Positions 29,061-38,408 are shown, numbered from the stretch's first letter. The stretch: 64,000 nt of DNA from Agromyces terreus (GCF_009749465.1 NZ_WBIS01000005.1:62001-126000), one strand, 5' to 3'. The notes: generated by a model not told the origin, from the sequence alone. Numbers and translations are program-made.

Positions 29061-29173
29061 GTCGCGGATCGTAAACCCTCGACCCGCCCTCGAGGCTTCA
29101 CGACGTGCTCGACACGCCGAGGGTGTTGACGAGTTGTGATCTGAGCGGATGCCTCGACCCGGCCGAACCGGTC

Positions 29174-30142
29174 TCAGGGGGTCGCGGCGGCCTGCCGTGC
29201 ACTCCAGGCACTGGAGACCATGTCGGCCAGGCTGTGCCGCATGCGCCAGTCGAGATCGCGCGCGGCGAGTTCGCCCGAGGCCACGATGCGGGCGGGGTCG
29301 CCGGCGCGGCGCTCGGCCCGCTCGGGCTCGAACGCGATGCCGGTGCCCGCCGCGACGGCCTGCATGATCTCGCCGACCGAGACGCCGTCGCCGGACCCGA
29401 GGTTGTAGACGGGTTCGATGGGCTCCCCCGCGTCGAGGCGCTTCGCGGCGACGACGTGGGCGGCGGCGAGGTCGGCGACGTGGATGTAGTCGCGCACGCA
29501 GGTGCCGTCGGGCGTCGGGTAGTCGGTGCCGTAGATGCGCGGGGTGCGGCCGTCGAGCAGCGCGTCGAACACGAGCGGGAACAGGTTGTGCGGGCTCGCG
29601 TCGAAGATGTCGGGCGTGCCGGAGCCGACGACGTTGAAGTAGCGCAGGCTCGTGTGGCGCAGGCCCGTGGCCTTCGCCTGGTCGGCGAGCAGCCACTCGC
29701 CGATGAGCTTGGACTCGCCGTAGGGCGACTCGGGGTGCTTCGGCGTCGCCTCGGTCACGAGATCGACGTCGGGGGTGCCGTAGACCGCGGCGCTCGACGA
29801 GAAGACGATGCGGTCGACGCCCGCGCGCTCCATGGCGGCGAGGAGGGTCGCGGTGCCGGTGACGTTCTGCTGGTAGGTGTGCAGCGGTCGGGTGACCGAG
29901 ACGCCCGCGTACTTGAAGCCCGCGAGGTGCACGACGCCCTGCACGCCGTATCGCTCGAAGGCGTTCTCGAGCAGCTCGCCGTCGAGGATCGAGCCCTGCA
30001 CGAAGGGCGTGGCGCCGGACACGAAGCCCTTGCGGCCCGAGGAGAGGTCGTCGAGCACGATCGCGTCGATGCCCTGCTCGGCGAATGCGCGAACGACGTG
30101 GGCGCCGATGTATCCGGCGCCTCCGGTGACGAGCCAGCTCAT
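29174..30142 (-). CDS. galE: UDP-glucose 4-epimerase
   Basis: A protein of 322 residues of the extended SDR family, interconverting UDP-glucose and UDP-galactose. The NAD-binding motif is GGAGYIGAH at 7-15, SSSAAVYG is near 123, and the catalytic Tyr-x-x-x-Lys is in SPYGESKLIGEW near 148. TDYPTPDGTCVRDYIHVADL and the C-terminal RAGDPARIVAS are typical of GalE rather than of other epimerases. It opens the surface-polysaccharide part of the window and would supply galactose donors. The start is ATG 30142 with a modest ribosome binding site. Confidence 0.93.
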   Translation of the reverse strand: MSWLVTGGAGYIGAHVVRAFAEQGIDAIVLDDLSSGRKGFVSGATPFVQGSILDGELLENAFERYGVQGVVHLAGFKYAGVSVTRPLHTYQQNVTGTATLLAAMERAGVDRIVFSSSAAVYGTPDVDLVTEATPKHPESPYGESKLIGEWLLADQAKATGLRHTSLRYFNVVGSGTPDIFDASPHNLFPLVFDALLDGRTPRIYGTDYPTPDGTCVRDYIHVADLAAAHVVAAKRLDAGEPIEPVYNLGSGDGVSVGEIMQAVAAGTGIAFEPERAERRAGDPARIVASGELAARDLDWRMRHSLADMVSSAWSARQAAATP

Positions 30143-30188
30143 GTCCTGCCTTTCCGGGCCGCAACCCGGTCGGCGGCCTCAGTCGATG

Positions 30189-30317
30189 CTAACGGGCGGC
30201 CTCTCGCATGTTGCGTCGAGGGACCCGGCGGTAGCCGTCGCGGCCGGCGACGACGATCGCGCCCACGGCGGCCGAGACGGCGAGTGCGGAGATGACGAGG
30301 ATGATGAGAATGGTCAT
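30189..30317 (-). CDS. small single-pass membrane protein
   Basis: A protein of 42 residues. One hydrophobic helix fills about residues 2-24 (ILIILVISALAVSAAVGAIV), then a short basic tail (GRDGYRRVPRRNMR) that would stay in the cytoplasm. It is divergent from the GlxA-like regulator and 46 bases before galE. It could be a real small protein or chance coding; the clean helix-plus-basic-tail layout and AGAAAGTC upstream argue mildly for a gene. Function unknown. Confidence 0.55.
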   Translation of the reverse strand: MTILIILVISALAVSAAVGAIVVAGRDGYRRVPRRNMREAAR

Positions 30318-30343
30318 GGCAGAAAGTCTTCCTCTTGCGACAT

Positions 30344-30370
30344 CCTGCCGACACTGGCAGGATTGCCAGT
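30344..30370. promoter_or_regulatory. nested inverted repeats upstream of the GlxA-like regulator
   Basis: ACTGGCA-GGAT-TGCCAGT (30353-30370) is a perfect inverted repeat. It overlaps a second one, CCTGCC (30344-30349) with GGCAGG (30356-30361), and another CCTGCC follows near 30383. They lie in the 83-base divergent gap, so they may be operator sites for the regulator itself. Confidence 0.5.
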
Positions 30371-30400
30371 AATCGACCACTTCCTGCCAAGGAGATCCTC

Positions 30401-31399
30401 GTGCTCACCTCCGTCGCGTGCATCGCACTCCCCCAGATGGCCCCGTTCGAGTTCGGCGTGCTCTGCGAGGTGTTCGGCATCGACCGCTCGGCGCAGGGCG
30501 GGCCGACCTTCGACTTCCACGTCGTCGCGGCCGATCCCGGCCCCATCTCGACGAAACTCGGGTTCGACGTCGTCGTGCACGAGGACCTCGACTTCGCCGA
30601 CCGGGCAGACCTCGTCGCCGTGCCCGCGTCGATCATCGGGTCCGAGCCCGACCCGCGCGTGCTCGACGTGATCCGCCGCGCCGTCGACCGCGGCGCCTGG
30701 GTGCTCTCGGTCTGCTCGGGCGCGTTCACCCTCGGCCATGCCGGCGTCCTCGCGGGGCGCAGGGCGACCACGCACTGGATGTACACCGACCAGATGGCCG
30801 AGATGTTCCCCGACACCGTCGTCGACCCCGACGTGCTCTTCGTGCAGGACGGGCGCGTCGTGACGGGCGCGGGCACGGCCGCCGGCATCGACGCCGCACT
30901 GCACATCGTGCGCACCGAGCTCGGCGCCGCCGCGGCGAACATCATCGCGCGCCGCATGGTCGTGCCGCCGCAGCGCGACGGCGGGCAGTCGCAGTTCATC
31001 CAGACGCCGGTGCCCGAGTGCCGCAGCGACTCCTTCGCGACCGTCACCGCGTGGATGCTCGAACACCTCGACGAAGACCTCACGGTCGACCTGCTCGCAC
31101 GCAAGGCGCTCATGTCGCCGCGCACGTTCGCCCGTCGCTTCCGCGCCGAGACCGGCACGACGCCGAACGCCTGGCTCAACCGCCAACGCCTGCTCCGCGC
31201 GCAGCAGCTGCTCGAGGAGACCTCGCTCTCCCTCGAGGAGATCGCGCGCGAGACCGGCTTCGGTGCGGCCGCGGTCATGCGCCACCACTTCGTCAAGGTG
31301 CTGCAGACCACGCCCACCGCCTATCGGCGCCTCTTCGGCGTCCGCGGCGAGTCGATGGGCGAGCCGGTGCGCGAACTGGTCGGCCAGGCGGCGAGCTGA
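30401..31399 (+). CDS. GlxA-type AraC-family transcriptional regulator
   Basis: A protein of 332 residues. The N-terminal DJ-1/PfpI-like domain (about 1-185) has the nucleophile-elbow cysteine in VLSVCSGAFTLGHAG near 107. The C-terminal AraC domain (about 225-325) has two HTH units: LTVDLLARKALMSPRTFARR and SLEEIARETGFGAAAVMRHH. Such proteins sense a small molecule with the amidotransferase-like part and activate or repress a nearby gene. The start is GTG 30401, with AAGGAG at 30389-30394. Overlapping inverted repeats sit just upstream. The ligand and targets are unknown. Confidence 0.9.
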   Translation: MLTSVACIALPQMAPFEFGVLCEVFGIDRSAQGGPTFDFHVVAADPGPISTKLGFDVVVHEDLDFADRADLVAVPASIIGSEPDPRVLDVIRRAVDRGAWVLSVCSGAFTLGHAGVLAGRRATTHWMYTDQMAEMFPDTVVDPDVLFVQDGRVVTGAGTAAGIDAALHIVRTELGAAAANIIARRMVVPPQRDGGQSQFIQTPVPECRSDSFATVTAWMLEHLDEDLTVDLLARKALMSPRTFARRFRAETGTTPNAWLNRQRLLRAQQLLEETSLSLEEIARETGFGAAAVMRHHFVKVLQTTPTAYRRLFGVRGESMGEPVRELVGQAAS

Positions 31400-31458
31400 G
31401 GCGCGCCGGGCAGGGCCGCGGCGTGCCGGGCCCGCTCGCCACGCTTCGCGTCGCGGCC

Positions 31459-32841
31459 TCACACGGAGGCGGGCGCCGCCTCGGTCTCGGATGCCGCGGC
31501 GTCGAGCATCTGCTCGAGCTCGCGGGTCACGGGCCCGGGCACCCGCGCGGGCGGGGACTGCAGCACCTCGCAGGTCTCGAGCAGGCCCGCTTCACGCAGG
31601 AACCGGAGGTCGCGCGGCGAGGCCTCGAAGCACTCGACGGGCACGCCGGCCGCGGCGTCGTCCCAGAACGGCAGCCGCACATGCACCCGGCCGCCGATCG
31701 AGACCGGCCGGTGCCGAAGCAGGTCGAGCCCGCCGCGCTGGATGAAGGCCTCGGCGGACGCCCGGTCATCGCTCATGACGAGGTGGAACAGCACCTTCAT
31801 CGCGGAGGGCACGAGCCGCCGGATCTCGGCCTCGTCCGTCGCCGGCACGAACGCCGCGAGTCCGTCGCGCAGGACTCCGTACGCCTCGTCGCCCATGTCG
31901 GGCAACCGCCCGGCGGCGATGCCGAGGTCGTTCTCGAGGAACTGCACGCGGCGATGACGGGCCAGCGCGGGCGACCCCTCGGCCGCCAGCACGGCGAGCG
32001 CGGCGTTGCTCGTGCGGAAGCGATCGGCGATCTGCGCCGGTGACACGAGCTGCTGGGTCATCGAGGAGCCGTCGGAGCGCACCCGCCATGACACGACCGG
32101 CCGGCGCATGACGTCGAACGCCGAGGCCGCCGCGTAGGCCCTCGCGCTCACGATCTGGTCGTTGAAGTGTCCGCCCTCGGGAAAGGCCAGCTGCTCGGCG
32201 TCCCAGAAGGAGCGCCGGTAGAGCTTGCTCCACTGCACCGCGTTGACGAGCATCGCGGGCGAACGTTCGGCGGTGGTCGCGTCGTGGTCGATCGCGTGCG
32301 CATCGCCGATCCAGAACGCGGCGGGAGTGCGCACCCCGTCGGCGAGGCGGTCGTAGGAGCCGGCGATGAAGTCCGATCCGGATGCCGCGAGCCGGCGATG
32401 CAGGTCGCGGTAGGCGTGCTCGAGCAGCACGTCGTCGCCGTCGAGGAACGCGAGGAACTCGGCATCCGTCTGCGCGAGGGCGAGGTTGCGCGCCGCGTTG
32501 GGATCGTGCGAGACCGTGCTCAGCAGTCGCACGCGGCTGTCGCGCTCGACCCAGCGCTGCACGCGGCGGGCCGTGTCGTCGGCCGAGTCGTCGTCGACGA
32601 CGACGAGGTTCACGCGCCAGTGGCTCTGCGAGAGCACCGAGCGGATGCTCTCGTCGACGTAGTCGGCGACATCCCGCACGGGCATGACGACGTCGATCCA
32701 TCCGACGCGGCGTTCCCGGTGCGGCACGCGCGCCGCGAGGAGGCGGGCCCGCCGCATCCGCAGGCGGTTCGCGACCGCGCGAGCGGGCCGCAGGCCGATT
32801 CGTGCGGCGCGGCGCGGGAGCCGTCTGAACCGTTCGGTCAT
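31459..32841 (-). CDS. glycosyltransferase, GT2 family
   Basis: A protein of 460 residues. The basic N-terminal 50 residues are followed by a GT-A domain: IDVVMPVRDVADYVDESIRS near 55, LVVVDDDSADDTARRVQRW, the metal-binding LAFLDGDDVLLEHAYRDL near 145, and the acceptor region AVQWSKLYRRSFWDAEQLAF. The C-terminal 150 residues are helical and not recognised. It belongs to the same subfamily as the GT2 domains at 33890, 35787, 45224 and 50950. The start is ATG 32841 or in-frame GTG 32850; no clear ribosome binding site. Acceptor unknown. Confidence 0.88.
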   Translation of the reverse strand: MTERFRRLPRRAARIGLRPARAVANRLRMRRARLLAARVPHRERRVGWIDVVMPVRDVADYVDESIRSVLSQSHWRVNLVVVDDDSADDTARRVQRWVERDSRVRLLSTVSHDPNAARNLALAQTDAEFLAFLDGDDVLLEHAYRDLHRRLAASGSDFIAGSYDRLADGVRTPAAFWIGDAHAIDHDATTAERSPAMLVNAVQWSKLYRRSFWDAEQLAFPEGGHFNDQIVSARAYAAASAFDVMRRPVVSWRVRSDGSSMTQQLVSPAQIADRFRTSNAALAVLAAEGSPALARHRRVQFLENDLGIAAGRLPDMGDEAYGVLRDGLAAFVPATDEAEIRRLVPSAMKVLFHLVMSDDRASAEAFIQRGGLDLLRHRPVSIGGRVHVRLPFWDDAAAGVPVECFEASPRDLRFLREAGLLETCEVLQSPPARVPGPVTRELEQMLDAAASETEAAPASV

Positions 32842-32946
32842 CGCATTCACGCGGGGAACGTACAACGCGAAGGTGTCCGGTTCGGGACGTCTGCTGTCCG
32901 CCGGGTGAACAACGGGTGCGAGCCTGTTCACCGCCTCGCGGGCCCA

Positions 32947-32952
32947 TAGTCT
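32947..32952 (+). promoter_or_regulatory. -10 element TAGTCT, probable leaderless start
   Basis: TAGTCT is followed by six bases and GTG 32959 of the pyruvyl transferase gene. Confidence 0.4.
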
Positions 32953-32958
32953 GGCGGG

Positions 32959-33972
32959 GTGCCGAGCGATCTCTTCGAGGACGTCTCCGGGGTCGGATGC
33001 CTTCGTTGGAATCCCGATCGCGACGGTCGTCGCGTCTCGAACTTCGGCGACCTCCTCGGCCCCCGCATCGTCGAGGCCCTCGTGCGACGGCGACCCGCGG
33101 CCGCCGATCCGGCTCCGGCATTCCGGGGGCGCCTGCTCACGGTCGGCTCCGTCCTGCACTTCGCGACGGCGGGCGACGTCGTCTGGGGCTCGGGCCTCAA
33201 CGGCAAGGTGGCGACCGAACTCCCGGCCGTGCTCGACGTCCGCGCGCTCCGCGGTCCGTTCACCCGCTGCGCCGTGCTCGCCGCCGGGCTCGATGCGCCC
33301 GCCGTCCACGGCGATCCCGCGCTCCTGGCCGCCGAACTCTGGCCGGAGCTGCGACCCGCGTCGGGCGGGCCCGACCGCGGCCCGATCGCCGTGCCGAACC
33401 TGCACGAGATCGAACGGTTCGACGAGGCGGTGCGGGTGTCGCCCATCGGGGATCCGTTCGAGGTGATGCGCGAGATCGCCGGCGCCGAGTTCGTGACCGG
33501 TTCGTCGCTGCACGGCGTGATCCTGGCCGACGCCTTCGGCATCCCGTCCCGCCCGGTGCGCTCCGAGGTGGAGCACCCGTTCAAGTACGTCGACTACTAC
33601 GCCTCCACCGGCCGCTACAACGTGGAGTTCGCCTCGTCGTTCGAGCACGCCCTCGAACTCGGACCGGTCCCGGTGCCCGAGATCGACCTCGACGCGCTCG
33701 TTCGCGCCTTCCCGGCAGACCTCTGGACGCACGACGGGCAGCCGGCCCCCGAGTCCTCGCCCGCCGGCGGCCGAGGCGGCCCGGACGAGGCCGGCGAAGC
33801 GCTCGGGCGCCTCCGGGAACGCATCGGCGGCCGCCCGACGCCCGAGGAGTCCGTCTCGCTCGCCCTGCTCGAGGAGCGGCTGCGCGAGGCTAGCGCACGG
33901 CCGCCGGCCGGGCCGCTCGCCGAGGCGCGACCGCCTGCCACGCCCGAGCGGCCCGGGTACGCAGGGCCTTGA
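32959..33972 (+). CDS. polysaccharide pyruvyl transferase family protein
   Basis: A protein of 337 residues. Family marks are NFGDLLGPRIVEALV near 30, LLTVGSVLHFATAGDVVWGSG near 65, VHGDPALL near 115, and FVTGSSLHGVILADAFGIPS near 180. The enzymes transfer pyruvate from phosphoenolpyruvate to a sugar to form a ketal, adding negative charge to wall polymers. The last 60 residues are disordered. Its 3' end overlaps the end of the opposite GT2 gene by 83 bases. The start is GTG 32959 after a TAGTCT element, probably leaderless. Confidence 0.87.
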   Translation: MPSDLFEDVSGVGCLRWNPDRDGRRVSNFGDLLGPRIVEALVRRRPAAADPAPAFRGRLLTVGSVLHFATAGDVVWGSGLNGKVATELPAVLDVRALRGPFTRCAVLAAGLDAPAVHGDPALLAAELWPELRPASGGPDRGPIAVPNLHEIERFDEAVRVSPIGDPFEVMREIAGAEFVTGSSLHGVILADAFGIPSRPVRSEVEHPFKYVDYYASTGRYNVEFASSFEHALELGPVPVPEIDLDALVRAFPADLWTHDGQPAPESSPAGGRGGPDEAGEALGRLRERIGGRPTPEESVSLALLEERLREASARPPAGPLAEARPPATPERPGYAGP

Positions 33973-35656
33973 GGATCCGCGGCACGAACCGCCCGCGATC
34001 CCGGATGACGAGAAGCCCGTCCGGTGTGCGCCGGACGTAGAACCGATCGAAGCGCCGTGATCGCGGTGCGTCGTGGAGCCGGGCGGCGACGTCGAGGCCG
34101 TCGGGCCCGCTCCGCCGCAGCACGAGCGCGAGTTCCACGCCGCTCCGGACCAGATCGCCGTCGGGCAGGGGGATCGAGCTGCCGCGGTCGTCGTTCCCGA
34201 TCGGCACCTCGATGCGGACGCCGGATGCCGCGACCCAGACGGCCGTGCGCTCGACCACGTTGCCCGGGATGGGCCCGAGGTCGATCGCCCGGCGACGGGC
34301 CGACCACCGGGCGTCTCGGAACTCGACGGGGTCGGCGGCGCCGAACCGGATCCGGGCGAGGGCCGCCCGGTCGCCGCGCTCGACAGCACGCAGGACCGCG
34401 TCGCTCTGATGCCGGCGCTGGAGCAGCACCACGTGGTCGAGCTCGGGCAGCGCACGGAGGAACGCCGTCGCAGCGCGGAGGTCGTCCTCGTCGAACAGGG
34501 GCCGGTCGAGGTCGAACACCGGGTCGACGAGGTTGTGCTTCGCGAGCCCCGGCGCGAGCACGGCGAAGTCCGCCTCGCCCACGAGGTCGCGCACGGCGGC
34601 GACGTTCGCGGCGTCGAGATGCTGCGTCCGGGCCGTTCCGCCGACGAGCGAGGCGAGCGCGTGGGCGCCTCGCGCCATCATCAGGTAGGTCGCGCGCTTG
34701 GAGGCGGGGAGCGTCTCGACGACCGCGGTCGGCGCGCTCCGGAGGAATCGCGCACACGTCGAGGCCAGGGTGTCCGCGATCGCGCCCGCCGGCAGGTCCG
34801 CCCATTTCGCCGCCCTCGTCCAGGCCTCGTCCCGGAGGAGGCGCTGGTAGAAGACCGAGGACAACGAGGCATCCGCGACCTCGTCGATCAGCTGCGCGCA
34901 CGCCTCGATCTGCGTCATCCAGTCGTTCATGGCGGCATCGCCGAAGTGCCCGGAGGTCGTGACGGAGCCGGGCCGGCGACGGTGGACGTAGACGGTCGCC
35001 GCGAGCACGTCGACGGCCTCGGCGGCGATGAGGGTCCTCGCGCAGAACACCAGGTCCTCGCAGGTCGTGCCCTCGGGGAACTCGATCGCGTGGTCGCGGA
35101 GGAACCCGGCCCGGTACGCCTTGTTCCACACCGTGTGGTCGAAGATCAGCTCGGGCCTGTGCACGAGGTCGACCCCGGTCTCGGGCCTGGCGTGCGCGCC
35201 GCCCTTCATGGTCCAGTACGGCCAGGTGCCGCTCTGGCCGCCGCCGGTCTGGAGCGCGGCGCCGGTCACGAGATCCGAGCCCGTGGCCGAGAGCGACCCG
35301 ATGAGACGTTCGAGCGCATCGGGCGGGACGATGTCGTCGGAGTCGAAGAAGGCGAGGTACTCCGCCCGGGCCTTGCGCATGCCCAGGTTCCTGGCGCGGC
35401 CGGCGCCGCCGTTCGCGGTCTCGACGACCACGATGCGCGGATCGGCCGACGCCGCCGCCCGCGCGATGTCGCCGGAGCCGTCCACCGGACCGTCGAGGAC
35501 GAGGATCGCCTCCCAGCGGTCGAGCGTCTGCTCCTGGAGCGAACCGATGAGGGCCGGGAGCCACTCCTCGGAATCGAAGACGGGGACGACCACCGACACG
35601 ACCGGGGCATCCGGGCTCGTGGTGGTCTTCGCGATGGGGTTCAGAACCGGCTCCAT
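33890..35656 (-). CDS. glycosyltransferase, GT2 family, with extra C-terminal region
   Basis: A protein of 588 residues. The GT-A domain starts at about 18 (VVSVVVPVFDSEEWLPALIG), with VVETANGGAGRARNLGMRKA near 75, the metal site LAFFDSDDIVPPDALERL near 100, and VWNKAYRAGFLRDHAIEFPE near 175. The middle is helical. The last 150 residues look beta-rich (GVRIEVPIGNDDRGSSIPL, FDRFYVRRTPDGLLVIRD) like the central part of the two large fusions to the right. An in-frame ATG at 35728 would add 24 residues unlike the family, so 35656 is preferred. It overlaps the pyruvyl transferase gene tail to tail. Confidence 0.87.
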   Translation of the reverse strand: MEPVLNPIAKTTTSPDAPVVSVVVPVFDSEEWLPALIGSLQEQTLDRWEAILVLDGPVDGSGDIARAAASADPRIVVVETANGGAGRARNLGMRKARAEYLAFFDSDDIVPPDALERLIGSLSATGSDLVTGAALQTGGGQSGTWPYWTMKGGAHARPETGVDLVHRPELIFDHTVWNKAYRAGFLRDHAIEFPEGTTCEDLVFCARTLIAAEAVDVLAATVYVHRRRPGSVTTSGHFGDAAMNDWMTQIEACAQLIDEVADASLSSVFYQRLLRDEAWTRAAKWADLPAGAIADTLASTCARFLRSAPTAVVETLPASKRATYLMMARGAHALASLVGGTARTQHLDAANVAAVRDLVGEADFAVLAPGLAKHNLVDPVFDLDRPLFDEDDLRAATAFLRALPELDHVVLLQRRHQSDAVLRAVERGDRAALARIRFGAADPVEFRDARWSARRRAIDLGPIPGNVVERTAVWVAASGVRIEVPIGNDDRGSSIPLPDGDLVRSGVELALVLRRSGPDGLDVAARLHDAPRSRRFDRFYVRRTPDGLLVIRDRGRFVPRILKALRTRAARAWQAVAPRRAARPAAVR

Positions 35657-35786
35657 TCGTGATCGCCCGCGCGTCGGAACCGACACGGACGGGATGCCGG
35701 GCACCCTTCGCCCGGGACGAGCCCACATGGTAGCCGTGCCGGGTGACGTGGCGGTGCCGCGCGGGGCCCGTCAGGAGTCCGGCGGG

Positions 35787-37181
35787 TTAACGGCGTCCGA
35801 CGAGTCGGAGAACGCTTCCGGCCGACCGCCGCGAGAACCGGTATCCACGATCGGCGAGGGAGAGGTTCCTGCGAGCGCGGCGCCCGCTGAGCGCGACGAT
35901 CGCGATGCGCGACCGCTCCTGCAGGGTGAGCCCGAGCGCGGACGCCTCCGAGCCGCGGATGTCCCGGAGCTGCCTCGACGCGGCCAGCGCCTCCGCGTCG
36001 CCCACCGTCGCGACGCGTTCGGACCCGAGCGATTCCAGCGGCCCCTCCCGGATGATGCGCACGAGCAGTTCGGACGGCGCCGCGACGGCGCGGAATCCGT
36101 CGACGACGGCGGCGAGGCCCACGGCCTCGAGCTCCGTCCGCAGTCGCGGAGCGTCGCCGAGGGCGGCGACGACGCCGGCCACCCGCCAGTCGCCGGCGGC
36201 GGCGAAGCGGTATGCGGTCGCCTTCGTCTCGGAGACGGCGGCGAGTGCCCGCTCCGGGGCGCCGGCGAGGAGTTCCGCGACGAGTCCGCGCGCCGCATCG
36301 AACCGGGCATCCTCGCGCGCGCCGGCCGCCATGATCGCCCGCCCATGGGCCCAGATGTCGTGCTCGAGGATGCCGCGATAGTACCCCTCGAGCACCGTGG
36401 CATCGTCGAGCTCGCGGATGGCGTGCATGCAGGCGAGCTCCTGCGTGAAGTGCTGCTCGAGCGAGTCCGGCTGCAGCTTCGCGGCGGTCATCGAGGTCGC
36501 TCCGACGCGCCTGCGGTACGCGTAGACCGGCGACTCGATCACGTCGAACGAGAACGCGCAGTAGCACCGCACCATGGCGTGGATGTCGTTCGAGCGGCGG
36601 GACTCGGCGAAGGCGATGCCGTGCGCGTTCCATGCCGGACGGCGCACGATGCGGTTCCAGCACACCCGGTCCCGGAGGAAGCGCGGTTCGTCGGCGATCG
36701 TGATGCCGACGCGCGTGCCGCCGTAGATCGGGAGGCTCTGGTTGCGCGTGGTGGTCCGCTGCGGCTCGAGCACCAGGTGGTTTCCGATCACCATCTCAGC
36801 GCCGGTGCTGCGGGCCTGGGCCACGAGCCGGGCGTACGCGTCGGCCGGCACGATGTCGTCGCCGTCGGCGAACGCGAGGTACTCCCCCGCGGCCAGGGCG
36901 ACGCCCAGGTTGCGGGCCGCGGCGCCTCCGCGGGCCGTGTTCGGAACGAGCCGCACGCGCGAGTCGGCTTCGGCGAACGCCGAGACGATCTCCCGGGTCC
37001 GGTCGGTCGATCCATCGTCGACGACGATGACCTCGAGCTCGGCGAGCGTCTGGTTCAGGATCGACCAGAGCGTCTCGCTGATCCAGTCCTCGACGTCGCG
37101 CGTCGGGACGATCACGGACACGGCCGGCGCGGTCGTCGGCGCCTCGACGGCGAGGACGGCACTCGGCAACTGATCGTTCAC
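35787..37181 (-). CDS. glycosyltransferase, GT2 family
   Basis: A protein of 464 residues. GT-A domain: VSVIVPTRDVEDWISETLWS near 22, EVIVVDDGSTDRTREIVSAF, TARGGAAARNLGVALAAGEY, and the metal site LAFADGDDIVPADAYARL near 102. The acceptor part reads CWNRIVRRPAWNAHGIAFAE near 175. The C-terminal half is helical, ending in a basic tail. The start is GTG 37181, with AGGAG seven bases upstream. It is divergent from the GT4-type gene at 37236, and the 54-base gap holds both start regions. Donor and acceptor unknown. Confidence 0.88.
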   Translation of the reverse strand: MNDQLPSAVLAVEAPTTAPAVSVIVPTRDVEDWISETLWSILNQTLAELEVIVVDDGSTDRTREIVSAFAEADSRVRLVPNTARGGAAARNLGVALAAGEYLAFADGDDIVPADAYARLVAQARSTGAEMVIGNHLVLEPQRTTTRNQSLPIYGGTRVGITIADEPRFLRDRVCWNRIVRRPAWNAHGIAFAESRRSNDIHAMVRCYCAFSFDVIESPVYAYRRRVGATSMTAAKLQPDSLEQHFTQELACMHAIRELDDATVLEGYYRGILEHDIWAHGRAIMAAGAREDARFDAARGLVAELLAGAPERALAAVSETKATAYRFAAAGDWRVAGVVAALGDAPRLRTELEAVGLAAVVDGFRAVAAPSELLVRIIREGPLESLGSERVATVGDAEALAASRQLRDIRGSEASALGLTLQERSRIAIVALSGRRARRNLSLADRGYRFSRRSAGSVLRLVGRR

Positions 37182-37235
37182 TTTCGACTCCTACACTCGG
37201 CGGGCCAACATCATCGCATCTCGAAATGAGCCGTC

Positions 37236-38366
37236 GTGTCCCTGCCGAACACCGCCGCAGTGCTGCCCCACCGTCCCGCGCCGGCCCCCGTCGCGGCATC
37301 GACGCGACACCCTCGAGTGTTCGTTTTCCCTGATTGGGGCGGAAATCCGTTCCTCAACATGCTGAAGCTCCAGCCGCTTGCGCGCGGATATCGCGTCGAG
37401 GGCTCCACCGATTACGCCGAGGCCGTCGCGGTGCTCGGCTCCCCCGACGGGCCCGACGTCTTCCATCTGCACTGGCCCAGCCCGATCACCGAACGAGCCG
37501 CGAATTCCGGCGACGCGGAGGGGCGAACGGCCCGATTCATGGATGCGATCCGCTCGTTCCGGGCGCGAGGGGGGCGCCTCGTGTGGACCGTGCACAATGT
37601 TCTCCCGCACGACACGAAGTATTCATCCACGGCGACCCGGCTGCACGCCGATCTCGCCGCTGCCGCCGACGAGGTGCACGTGCTGACGGATGCCACGGCC
37701 GCAGCGGTCGCCGCGACCTACGCGCTCGACGAGGACCGCATCACCGTCATCCCGCACTCGAGCTACCACGGCATCTACGGCGCCCGGCTGCCGCGCGCCG
37801 AGGCCGCGGAGGCGGTCGGCGCCGACGGCGATGCGACGACCGTGCTCTTCTTCGGACAGGTGCGGCCGTACAAGGGGGTCGAACACCTCATCGCGGGCCT
37901 CGCGCTCGCCGACCCCGAGGGCGCCCGGTTCCAGCTCCTCCTCGCGGGCAACCCGGCGCCCGCGATGCGAGGCACGCTCGACGAGCTCGAACGATCGGCG
38001 ACCCCGGTCGCGAAGGCGCTGAGGTTCATCGAGGACGACGAGGTGGCGAGCTGGTTCTCAGCGGCCGACGTGACCGTGCTCCCCTATCAGAACGTGCTCA
38101 ATTCGGGCACGATGCACCTGTCGGCGACCTTCGGAGTGCCGTGCATCCTTCCCGGCGTGCACGCGCTGACCTCGCCCTACGGCGACCAGCCCTGGGTGCG
38201 CTTCTTCGACGTCGCGCGCCCGGCCGAGTCCATCGCGGAGCTGCTCGCCGACGGCTGGTACCTCGAGCCGTCGGCACGCGAGTCCGCGCTGGCCTACGCG
38301 CGGGAGCGCCTCCCGGCGGCCATGTCGCTCGCGTACGCCGAACTGCTCGATCGCGTCACCGGCTGA
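37236..38366 (+). CDS. glycosyltransferase, GT4-like (GT-B fold)
   Basis: A protein of 376 residues. The N-terminal Rossmann half has RVFVFPDWGGNPFLNMLKLQ, DVFHLHWPSPITERA near 75 and VWTVHNVLPHDTKY near 115. The C-terminal half has TTVLFFGQVRPYKGVEHLIA near 205 and the donor-site region WFSAADVTVLPYQNVLNSGT near 270. HWP and TVHN motifs are typical of bacterial exopolysaccharide GT4 enzymes such as GumK- and beta-1,3-mannosyl-type transferases. The start is GTG 37236. It is convergent with manA. Confidence 0.88.
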   Translation: MSLPNTAAVLPHRPAPAPVAASTRHPRVFVFPDWGGNPFLNMLKLQPLARGYRVEGSTDYAEAVAVLGSPDGPDVFHLHWPSPITERAANSGDAEGRTARFMDAIRSFRARGGRLVWTVHNVLPHDTKYSSTATRLHADLAAAADEVHVLTDATAAAVAATYALDEDRITVIPHSSYHGIYGARLPRAEAAEAVGADGDATTVLFFGQVRPYKGVEHLIAGLALADPEGARFQLLLAGNPAPAMRGTLDELERSATPVAKALRFIEDDEVASWFSAADVTVLPYQNVLNSGTMHLSATFGVPCILPGVHALTSPYGDQPWVRFFDVARPAESIAELLADGWYLEPSARESALAYARERLPAAMSLAYAELLDRVTG

Positions 38367-38408
38367 ACTCGGCGCGCGCGGGACTCGGCGCGCGGCGCAC
38401 GGGACGCC

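Noticed and set aside
24357-29129. A 1590-codon open frame opposite DUF5719, the large GT2 gene and whiB2.
   Set aside because: It spans three real genes and their intergenic regions, and its composition is low-complexity. It is a by-product of the absence of stop codons.
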